A stretch of 16,063 nucleotides of DNA from assembly GCA_009602725.1 (NCBI GenBank), contig WELB01000179.1, forward strand, positions 92,873-108,935. Reading direction: 5' to 3'. Under the pieces are notes generated by a model that made no database searches, was not told the DNA's origin, and worked only from the letters and a program-made list of their open reading frames with translations. The position numbers were made by a program, and so were the translations under genes. The DNA is from Spirogloea muscicola. Its lineage: Eukaryota; Streptophyta; Zygnematophyceae; Spirogloeales; Spirogloeaceae. Below are positions 8,801 to 16,063 of this stretch, piece after piece; within the stretch, counting starts at the first letter, position 1; every line of letters starts with the position of its first letter.

Positions 8801-11800
8801 CAGTAGTCCATCACCAAGGTAGGAGCTCAGATGACATTGTCTGTCAACTGCCAGGTATACCTTTCGAAAGCCTTCCTTTCCCAAAAGCGTCTGGTACATT
8901 CGAACAACCTCAGCGCCTTTCTCATACACGGTGTGAGTGTAGAAGTTGTCCATCTTGATATAAGACTCTGGTCGGATCGGGTGCGCCATGGGTCCAGCAT
9001 CTTCAGAGAACTGAGAGGATCTGAGACGCATGACGTCACTGATGCGCTTGACTGCCCTGCTGTTCATGTCTGCTGAAAACTCCTGGTCACGGAAGACCGT
9101 GAGTCCCTCTTTGAGACTCAGCTGGAACCAATCGCGACACGTTACTCTATTTCCTGTCCAGTTGTGAAAGTACTGCACACGAAGGTGCATTGGTCAGTCG
9201 AGTTGAAGAGTGGCTGCTACAGAGACAGCGGCAGCCCGTATGTGCAGTTACCAGATGCTTATTGACACTCTTTGCAGATTCCAAAGAATCCTAATCAACA
9301 TAAGTGTACCTCGTGTGCAATGACGCCCTCAATTGCTGAGTAGTCAGCATCTGTGGCGGTCTCAGGGGTCGCTAGGACCAGCCTGGAGTTGAATATCTGC
9401 CATGGGAGTGGCTCAGCTAAGTCGTTGTATGTAATCAGCACTGCTTCTTTTCCCCAGACACATTTACAACACGCAAACTACCATTGTGCTGTATCACTGT
9501 GTATTTTGCAGCATCATGGAAGAACATCATCATTAGAGGAAGGCTACAAGTGAGAGTAGTAGGACTATGGAGACCGGGACAGCAGGACATCCTTACATTC
9601 AAAGACTTGTTCTCCATTGCCCCCATATTGAAGTCTGGCACCTGCACCGCTGCGCCCACTTTAGTAAAGTAGATAGCTTAGCAGGTGCAACCTTGGTGCT
9701 GAAGCAGTGGTCACTAAGTCGACGTATAGAATGCCAAAGAAGATGGAAGATGCTGGGCCACTTCTTGCATGCCACTAAGCGGAAGTACAGAATAGGTGCT
9801 GCAAAGCTTACTGCTACGATGTTGAAGAGGTCAAGGTCGTACTCCAGGCCAAATACCTACACAGACATCAGTCATCAGAGCAGACTCAAGGCTGACAGTG
9901 CATTGCACAGAGCACACTGAAGACAAAATGTAGAGACAACATATAATTGTCTGCATAAGAGAATACACAGTAGAAGCTCACCTCTTCATCCCAGTTCATT
10001 GAAGCTTTCAAAGACCGCATTGCATGGTCACATTTGTGGAGGTCACTTTCATTCACATATATCCTCAGGATCACAGTTTTCCCAGACTTTGTCTGGAAAG
10101 TATCCTCCAAACAAGACAAATTGCCAGCCACCAGTGCAAATAAATAGCAGGGCTTCTTGAATGGATCCTCCCACAGTGCAAAGTGCTTGCCATTCTCCAT
10201 CTGACCTTGATCAACCAAATTTCCATTTGAGAGGAGCACTGGGTAGAGGTTCTTGTCACCCTCAATCCTGGTTGTAAACTTTGCCATTACGTCTGGCCGG
10301 TCCTGCAGAGCCAGCGGAGTATGACGGCTGTCAGCTTGTAAAGCAAGCGCAACATCCTAACTCTTCAAGCAGTCTATGTTGGGATGTTCAGACGCCACTT
10401 CCATCAATGGCACCAAAGAAGCAGCTAGATTGTAGCATCCTTGAGCCGTTAGCATGCAGCTGCTCAATCCACACCTGGAAGTAGGTGATCTTTCGGAAGC
10501 CCTGAGCCTCACATTGGGTGCAGAAGTTCCCGCTAGATTTGTACAGCCCCTGCCACAACCATACCCTCTTTAAATACCCATGGCGAGGTGGAGCCATGAG
10601 CAGCAACAGCCCTAGGCGTTTTCCCCATTAAGAAGAGCAGGCTCGCTGTTCAGTCAATGGTACTGACAAAGAGACTGCTACAGAGTCTTGGTTGTGCAAG
10701 AAGTTCCTCAAGCGCCATTCTCAATAGGCCAGCACTACAAGTATACCTCCAGCGACGTGTTGCTCTGGGGTTCAATTTGGGTGATGATCTCAAGCTCAAA
10801 CGACTCTTGGGGAGGGTTGAGAATGGTAATTGCCCGCTTGGACTGCCTGTACTCAGATTCCTGTACAAGTAGCAGTTCACTTATTAGATTTGTAAGAGAT
10901 TGTAACTAAAGCACCTGAGCAAGCCCAGAGCGCAGAGCTGGTAGAGTTCATAAAGTGCTCACTGACAGCTCCTTGCCATTGATTCTGATTGATTGAAGCT
11001 TAAGGTTCTCCCCATCCAATCTTAGGCCTTGTCCTGTTATAGACCAGGCACCAGAGCAAGGGTCAGCAACATTTACTTTCAGAAGCACGCTAACAAAGGA
11101 GAGACTTGTAAAGCCCTGTGCTAAGGCAACACCAAGCTCAAAAGTGGGAGTGGGAGGGTCGATTTGTGGTCCTCAGAGTGACTTGCCACTCTGATCCATG
11201 GGCTTGACCCTGATCACAGACTTCACAATCGTGTGATCCTCCCCCAGCAAGAATGTGAGGTCAACCTGAAATGATGAGGCATAAATATCTCAAGCCTCTG
11301 TCTAAACAGCCAGGCTGCATACTTCAGTCTCCATCAGAGCAGAGATTTCTGTTTGCCCAACTGTAGCGTGAGTACTACATAGCTCCTGACACGGTAGGAA
11401 GACAGTGTGGTCCACTCCTTCAAGAGAATGAAGGATAGCGCGTTTGCAACCCCTCTCATGTTTTCAGTTTGCCAATAGCTTGACGTACAGTATCGAAGCT
11501 GTGTGACGGGGGCTTGTAGTTGCGCAAGAAGATCTCCACAGGCGCATCTGTCTCCTCCTCCAAGGTGTCACTTGTTCGATCCTGCTCATCAGGTTCCCAC
11601 AAAATTGCAAGCTCTGACCAGTCTGTTGCTTGTAGTAGGCACTTGACAAGCCAAAGTAGAGACAGATCATGCAACACAATCACAACAAGCTTTGGTTGAA
11701 GAGTGGGCCTCGTGAACTTTGCGACACATGGACATGGGAGTACCTGAACAGCCACGGTGCAAGTCACGCGCTCCCCATTCGGAGGCATCCTCCTCTGTAC

Positions 11801-12400
11801 GCACAGGGGTGTGATATCTTACTTGGCACAATCTTCTTAGCCAGTCTCGTCCCATGCAGCCCATGGGACAGGAGCGACAAAGAATTAGCAAGGGCAAGAA
11901 GCGAGGAGCACAAATTGAGCGTGCTGGTGAGCTGTGCTCACCTGAAAAGCTCTGAGGTTGCTGCAGATCAGCCGTGACGACTGGAGGACCTGCCAGACCA
12001 CCCGCCTCGGTGACGTGATTGAGCCTCAATCCGGACACAAACGCCAATTGCAGAGAAGGGAACGAGAAACAGCACCCCGTTCCTCACCGAGGATGCAGGA
12101 ATGAAGCTGGAGACGAGGGCTGTGCGCCGCAGGCTACGGGCCGTCGAGGTTGCGAGTGGCCGGCGTGTGAAGCACAGGCCAACCTGCGTCGCGACGCTGA
12201 ACGCCTGAGTAATGGCAAGGCATCATCGCAAGGAGCGGCAGCAGAGGCTGCGCGCGGAGCGGCGCTCGCCCTGCCAGGCCAGGCGGCTGGCGACAGGCCG
12301 GCTAGTGGAGCGGGCCGTGGGGAGGCACGTCGAGGACCTGGCGCGCGACGGCGAGCGCGGGCGCCGCCAGGGCCAGTCTGGAGGCGTCGCAGGCCCGCAT
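5856..12400 (-). CDS. M1 family aminopeptidase (PepN / alanyl aminopeptidase type), >=22 exons
   Basis: Zinc exopeptidase removing N-terminal residues from peptides. Supported exons in transcript order: 11989-11942, 11622-11489, 11265-11187, 11033-10963, 10860-10747, 10549-10475, 10302-9982, 9856-9812, 9641-9597, 9396-9310, 9172-8861, 8683-8574, 8394-8314, 8139-7956, 7847-7699, 7581-7443, 7313-7167, 7027-6946, 6823-6537, 6413-6297, 6186-6115, 5936-5856. They join in phase to about 925 aa, close to plant M1 enzymes. Visible landmarks: [66 protein letters not shown] at 9623-9609; HEYFH across the 9310/9172 junction, with the third zinc ligand Glu 18 residues later in [15 protein letters not shown]; catalytic Tyr in [25 protein letters not shown]; and the C-terminal helical domain ending [17 protein letters not shown]. 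All catalytic residues are present, so it should be active. The first exon(s) are not resolved: an ATG at 12400-12398 starting [19 protein letters not shown] is a candidate transit-peptide start, so the upper limit is provisional. Confidence 0.9.
12088..12400 (-). other. Candidate 5' exon region of the aminopeptidase
   Basis: The minus strand here is GC-rich and encodes Arg/Ala/Ser-rich peptide in more than one frame, which suits an organelle transit peptide. ATG candidates are at 12400 and 12226/12223. A donor-like CCTCG|GTGAGG ends a possible exon at 12088. I could not link these to the first solid exon (11989-11942) in one unambiguous phase, so the start of the protein is left open. The plus-strand ORFs over the same stretch look like shadows. 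Confidence 0.35.
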
Positions 12401-12533
12401 GTCGCGCCGCGCGGCGTCGCAGGGAGCTGGGAGGGGAGGCACTGCTAAGTGATCCGGGCGAGAGAGCGAGAGAGCGACGCCCAACAATCTTCTCGTGATG
12501 AGATTGAGGGAAGGCTGTGTAAAGAGGTGGAGG

Positions 12534-12746
12534 GCTCGCCCATTGAGGATAGGGGCTGGAAAAGAAGAAGGCTCGCCCATAGAGAAAGAGGGGCTGGCAA
12601 CGCCAGCCTAAAAAGAATGGACAATGTCCAAAGCCGAAGAAAAGGAAAGCCAGCCCGAAAGAGTTGACAAAGGTTCGAAGACGAGAGCACGTCAGAAGAA
12701 AGAGCACGTCAGAAGAAAAGCCAGCCCAATAAAGAATGAACAAAGA
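12534..12746 (+). repeat. Cluster of dispersed hairpin repeats, copies C1-C4
   Basis: C1 (12534-12563) is GCTCGCCCATTGAGGATAGG and GGCTGGAAAA, then truncated. C2 (12571-12628) is GCTCGCCCATAGAGAAAGAG and GGGCTGG-caacg-CCAGCC, then AAAAAGAATGGACAATG. C3 (about 12647-12677) keeps only the right half (AAGCCAGCCC, TTGACAAAGG). C4 (about 12717-12746) is AAGCCAGCCCAATAAAGAAT followed by GAACAAAG. They fill the region between the divergent aminopeptidase and J-domain genes, all in plus orientation. Confidence 0.75.
12684..12717 (+). repeat. Perfect 17 bp tandem duplication
   Basis: AGAGCACGTCAGAAGAA occurs twice back to back (12684-12700 and 12701-12717), between hairpin repeat copies C3 and C4. 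It looks like a recent slippage or duplication. Confidence 0.85.
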
Positions 12747-12753
12747 GGGTGCT

Positions 12754-12762
12754 CGTAGATAT
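12754..12762 (+). promoter_or_regulatory. Possible TATA element of the J-domain gene
   Basis: GATATATC lies about 155 bp upstream of the first ATG (12912). A very similar ATATATAG lies 88 bp upstream of the gene at 16049. Both sit between the hairpin repeats and a (GCC)n tract. Motif and position only. Confidence 0.35.
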
Positions 12763-12865
12763 ATCAACGGAGGCACAAATCAGGCAAGCAACAAACAGGG
12801 CGCTCTTCGGTTGACCACCGTCTCAGCAAACAAACGGAACGGAACGGCAACGCGCTGCGGATCAG

Positions 12866-12888
12866 CCGCCGCCGCCGCCGCCGCCGGG
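12866..12888 (+). repeat. (CCG)n microsatellite
   Basis: About seven CCG/GCC units in the leader or first exon of the J-domain gene. A comparable tract precedes the gene at 16049. Such runs are prone to length change and to assembly error, relevant to the N at 12931. Confidence 0.8.
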
Positions 12889-12911
12889 CGCGGCGGGTCC
12901 GGCGCGCTGGG

Positions 12912-15005
12912 ATGCGGCCCCACCCGCGGGNGCCTCCGCCGCGCCGCTCCGCAGGCCCGCGCCGCGCCCCTGGAGCTTCGGCCACGTCTTTGTCGTCTTC
13001 GTGGCGGCCGTGGCGGTAAGCGCGTCGGGCGCTCGCCCTCTTGCCGCGGCCGGCGTCGTCCCGGCCATGCTGCCGCCTGTAGAGAGCCGGCCATGGTGTG
13101 GCAGTGACGGCTAGGGGGACTGGCCCGCCAGCTCGAGGGCTCCACCACGACGATTTGTGGATGCTCGTGTCGCTGCGGCGGTTTGAGCTGGTGACCCATC
13201 GATCGTTCGTCGCAGCTCCTAAATCGTGAAGCTGGCGAGCGTCCACACTTTGCCTGCCTGATCCTGCCGCTCTGCTCCCCTGCCCGCTGCGCATCTGCAC
13301 GCAGCTCGGCAACGTCGTCACTCTGCGGCGCCGGCTGCTGAACATCGAGAGGCTGCACGCCGACTTTGTGAGCTCCCCTCCCTCCTCCCACACTTGCCGT
13401 TCCCCAGGGCATCTTGCGCTCGCTGCAGCACACCCGAGTGCCCATTTGGGTCGTCCTCGATCGGCTCGATGCCCGTTGGACTGACGTCCAGGCCCTGCCT
13501 CGCCGTGCAGTCTGGAGGGAGGAGCAGCTGGCGGGGGCAGCAAGGGCGAGCTCAGGGCTCGACGGCCAACGGGTCTCGGCAGCAGGAGGAGTACGAGCGG
13601 GCCAAGGCGCAAGCAGCGCAGGCCCGGCGCATGTGGGAGGAGTACCAAGAGGAGCTAAGGCGCAAGGTAGTCAAAAACCCCTAGCCCGATATGTTTTGCT
13701 GCGCAGGCAACCCATGTCACTGGCGTGGCTCTTGCATAACAACGGGACAGGACAAGCCTCATGCCCTCCTGATGCAGTCTGCTTCTCTTGCGGCTCCGTG
13801 ACCATCACGAAGGCCCTGATCTGAGCTGGGGGTGTACGACACTGATTAGCAGCAGGAGCACTGGTGGCGGATGCACCAGGAGGAGGAGAAAGAGAAGGAG
13901 CGGTTCCGCAAGGCTTACTCCCGGTGGCAGCAGCAGCACCAACAGCAGCGCAGCCGCTACTGGCAGTGGGACGATGAGGAGAAGGCCAAGTGGAACTACG
14001 AGGAGAGCTACCGGAAGCCAGCGATGCCTGTCAACCGGGGCACTCTTGATCATTATGCTGCCCTTGGCCTCGACAGGTACGGGCCACCTCTGGTTGTTGG
14101 CGGAGTTGTCGGCCATATGCAGCATCTTTACCGAAGCTCAGCCGCAAGGACGGGCTAGACGCAGACTGATCTTGGCCAGGCCTGTAGCTCATAGCATTCG
14201 CTTGCATCACCTCAGAAGAGCCTTACCTACGTCCACTGAGACTTGACGTGTCCAGCTCTGCCTGAACATGATATAGTGAAGCAGTATCTTGAGACTGTGT
14301 GGCTCAGTTTGTGGATGGAGCTGCTTCAAGGATGGTTCGTGCAATGCTCTGTACCAGTACAGCGCCAAGTTGTTTCACACATTGTTTGCTTTTGCTCTTT
14401 CAGATCAAGGGCTGAGCCTTTCACAGCTGCAGAACTGAAGGTGAAGTATACCCCTGTCAGAGGCCTTTTGGCTTGTCATGCATATACTGTGGGTTCGAGC
14501 GTCGCATATACTTGGTTCCTTAGATTTGTCAAGGAGACAAGGCACATAGTAGATGCACTACAGTGGCAGAGGAGAGTGAGCTTCTGAGAAATGTCTTGTC
14601 TTCAAGCATAACTTTCGCTGTGATACAGGCAGCATTTCGTTCCAAAGCAATGGAGCATCATCCTGATCGCAACCCCTTGAACAAGGGTAAGGGCCTTCCT
14701 CGACAGTGCAAATCTGAGCTAATATTTGAAAAGGAGGTTTATCTGGGAAATTGTATTCTTAGACTGCACCAAATTGTAGGTGCACGCAACACCTTGGGCT
14801 GGGCTTCTTTGTCGCTACTGCCATATCATGGACAAGACACTTCGTAGCTGTACAATATATAGCTGAATTCTTCTAGCTGTAGCTGGAACCTTGTGCTGAT
14901 ATCGTCTTTTCCAACCTTGCAGAGGAGTCTGAATACAGATTCCGACAAGCAGTGAATGCGTATGAGGCCCTGCGTCCAAAGATACGACAGGGCCCTTTGT
15001 CATAA
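12912..15005 (+). CDS. Membrane-anchored J-domain (DnaJ/Hsp40-like) protein
   Basis: Co-chaperone that would stimulate an Hsp70 ATPase through its J domain. Exons: about 12912-13015, then 13305-13367, 13408-13437, 13511-13666, 13856-14076, 14404-14440, 14629-14686 and 14923-15005. Exons 2-8 join in perfect phase to 215 aa, ending at TAA 15003-15005. Exon 1 joined to exon 2 encodes one hydrophobic span (PWSFGHVFVVFVAAVA then LGNVVTLRRR), a likely membrane anchor followed by positive charges. The middle is charged and Gln-rich with coiled-coil character (QQEEYERAKAQAAQARRMWE; WQQQHQQQRSRYWQWDDEEK). The J domain is C-terminal: DHYAALGLDR, FTAAELKAAFRSKAMEHHPD (HPD motif intact), RNPLNKEESEYRFRQAVNAY. 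There is no Gly/Phe or zinc-finger region, so it is a type III J protein. The start is uncertain: ATG 12912 is out of frame with the membrane span unless bases are missing at the ambiguous N (12931), and no in-frame ATG lies between it and the upstream stop at about 12812. Confidence 0.85.
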
Positions 15006-15580
15006 ATTCAGAGTTGCCGCTAGTGGTGGCAAAGACCGCAACCTGCTGTATGGTAGCGGTGAATGATGCCTGCCATTGGTGGAGCTTCAGGCCTTGATGC
15101 AGTGGTAGTCTAGTTTACCTCTAATTCCCGTATGGGATACACTCTTTGGTCACACTCCGACCCAATGGTGATGCAGGCTGCATCCTGTGATGCAGCCTGG
15201 GTTGGCTTTTAAGCTATGACACAAGATTCTGACCTTCGTTGACAAATAGCAGCACAACAGACTGCATGACTCAAGCAGCACTGAATGTGCACAACAAGAG
15301 AGTGAGACTTTTGAAGCGGTTGCTGGGTGGGTCTCGGAGGGGTCATCTGTAGTAGCCAATGTTTGTTGTTGTTTGGTTGTGCGCTTTCGGGTCAAGGCTG
15401 TCCCGTGGACCTTGTCCACTACTCTTGGGATGGCATCTTACAGTCAAGGCCTCTTTAGAAGGAGGAGAAGCTACTTATCCTTTAATAACTACTCTACTTA
15501 CTCTACTCTAGTGAGTAGAAGCCAGGAAGGTCGGCGTCCTGACCTGCATTGCGCTTCCGGGCCCTTTCTAACCTCGTCCT
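15006..15580. other. 3' flank of the J-domain gene, no gene recognised
   Basis: About 575 bp with no supportable coding region. It contains the stem-loop at 15174-15199 and an ACTCT-rich stretch with a small hairpin CTACTC-tagt-GAGTAG near 15504-15519. I do not find TGTAA after the stop, so the 3' end of the transcript is not defined. Confidence 0.5.
15174..15199 (+). other. Stem-loop in the J-protein 3' flank
   Basis: A perfect 11 bp inverted repeat, CAGGCTGCATC / GATGCAGCCTG, with loop CTGT, about 170 nt after the stop codon. It could be a structured 3' UTR element or the trace of a small inverted duplication. No family assigned. Confidence 0.6.
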
Positions 15581-15581
15581 T

Positions 15582-15618
15582 CTCTTTGGGCTGGGCTGGG
15601 CTTTCCCAGCCCAAAGAG
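15582..15618. repeat. 14 bp perfect inverted repeat
   Basis: Arms CTCTTTGGGCTGGG (15582-15595) and CCCAGCCCAAAGAG (15605-15618) with a 9 nt loop. This is a longer, cleaner version of the GGGCTGG/CCAGCCC stem in the dispersed repeats, and it adjoins the minus-strand copy at 15627-15667. Confidence 0.85.
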
Positions 15619-15626
15619 GATGGGCC

Positions 15627-15667
15627 TTGTCCATTCCTCCGTGGGCTGGCTTTTCCGCAGCCCTCGC
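15627..15667 (-). repeat. Dispersed hairpin repeat, copy E (minus)
   Basis: On the minus strand it reads GGGCGAGGGCTGCGGAAAAG, CCAGCCCACGGAGGAATG, GACAA. It is a degenerate copy of the dispersed module, facing copy D at 15716-15764. Confidence 0.6.
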
Positions 15668-15715
15668 CCCTTTGAAAAGCAGCTGCTGCTTCTTCCCAGC
15701 CATCATGCTGCAACT

Positions 15716-15764
15716 GCTCGCCCATTGAGAATAGGGGCTGGAAAAGTCAGCCCAAAAAAGAATG
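15716..15764 (+). repeat. Dispersed hairpin repeat, copy D
   Basis: GCTCGCCCATTGAGAATAG, then GGGCTGG-aaaagt-CAGCCC, then AAAAAAGAATG. It closely matches copies A and B. It lies about 285 bp upstream of the start codon at 16049. Confidence 0.75.
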
Positions 15765-15957
15765 TACGCCATCGCCTCTCTCGAGGAGCCATTTCTTGCT
15801 TTGTCAAATCCCCGACACTGGAAACAGCGAAGGTGAGCGTGCCCGGGGGCCCCAACTCGCGGGGAGCCACGGTGGCGTTGCCGCCAGCTTGGCCGCCAGC
15901 CTGACAAACTCGGCCAATGGAGGAGCTGCTATATGCCAGCGTGGAATTCTACGTGGC

Positions 15958-15968
15958 CGGATATATAG
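15958..15968 (+). promoter_or_regulatory. TATA box of the gene starting at 16049
   Basis: CCGGATATATAGCTCC, about 88 bp upstream of the ATG and followed by a GC-rich leader with a (GCC)n tract at about 16001-16035. This is the classic layout of a eukaryotic TATA promoter with a short 5' UTR. Confidence 0.55.
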
Positions 15969-16000
15969 CTCCTCCGCGGCCAGGCCAGTGCCGCACAGCC

Positions 16001-16036
16001 CCCCGCCGCCGCCGCCGCCGCCGCCGCCCCGCCGCC
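16001..16036 (+). repeat. (GCC)n microsatellite in a 5' leader
   Basis: CCG/GCC runs of about nine units, interrupted once by CCC, between the TATA box and the ATG at 16049. If transcribed, this is 5' UTR. Confidence 0.8.
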
Positions 16037-16048
16037 GTCGTCAGCGCC

Positions 16049-16063
16049 ATGGCCGCCGCAGCC
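16049..16063 (+). CDS. 5' end of a gene cut by the window edge
   Basis: ATG in a good Kozak context (gcgccATGG) begins MAAAA. Only five codons are present. The TATA box and GC-rich leader upstream support a real start. The Ala-rich opening says nothing firm about the product. Confidence 0.5.

Noticed and set aside
12084-12776. 230 aa minus-strand ORF over the divergent promoter
   Set aside because: Its N-terminal half is only the translation of hairpin repeats; at most its last part could be an aminopeptidase 5' exon.
12764-13648. 294 aa minus-strand ORF across the J-gene 5' half
   Set aside because: GC-rich shadow of plus-strand exons, contains the N, and shows no family signal.
13788-14246. 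152 aa plus-strand ORF overlapping the J-gene exon 13856-14076
   Set aside because: Wrong frame; the alternative frame carries the J domain and matches splice phases.
2704-15764. Hairpin repeats as a CRISPR array
   Set aside because: Copies are irregularly spaced over 13 kb, in both orientations and degenerate, in an intron-rich eukaryotic region with no cas genes.

Overview
This window looks like nuclear DNA of a green alga, most likely a chlorophyte. Every recognisable gene is cut into many short exons with GT-AG (once probably GC-AG) introns of roughly 70 to 350 nt. Promoters and 5' exons are very GC-rich with (GCC)n runs, a TGTAA motif (the usual chlorophyte poly(A) signal) follows at least one gene, and the proteins are plant-like. 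The taxon is an inference; no rRNA or organelle gene is present to settle it. Single ORFs are only fragments here, so I built the gene models exon by exon from splice sites, reading phase and family conservation.

Layout. (1) 107-1684 (+): a plant-type universal stress protein (USP) domain protein in five exons with a Ser/Pro-rich C-terminal tail. (2) 1685-3580: intergenic, with a diverged ~135 bp direct repeat (2782-2916 and 3045-3176) and two copies of a short dispersed repeat built around a GGGCTGG...CCAGCCC hairpin. (3) 3581-4587 (+): a small four-exon gene for an unrecognised ~121-125 aa protein, followed by a hairpin and TGTAA. (4) 4588-5855: no gene seen; 3' flanks of two convergent genes. 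(5) 5856 to about 12400 (-): a M1 (PepN/alanyl) aminopeptidase in at least 22 exons, essentially complete from the N-terminal beta domain to the conserved C-terminus; only the first exon(s) remain unresolved. (6) about 12400-12911: a divergent promoter region packed with more copies of the hairpin repeat. (7) 12912-15005 (+): a membrane-anchored J-domain (Hsp40-like) co-chaperone with the J domain at its C-terminus. An ambiguous base (N) lies in the first exon, exactly where start codon and reading frame disagree. (8) 15006-16048: 3' flank with a strong stem-loop, then further hairpin repeats and a TATA/(GCC)n promoter. (9) 16049 onward (+): the first five codons of another gene.

The genes are ordinary eukaryotic housekeeping or stress functions (stress sensing, peptide turnover, chaperoning), and nothing shows that they work as one pathway. 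The clearest structure not explained by genes is the dispersed hairpin repeat, which recurs in the intergenic space upstream of each plus-strand gene whose upstream region lies in the window. A base-composition gradient is also visible: each gene starts GC-rich and ends much closer to balanced.
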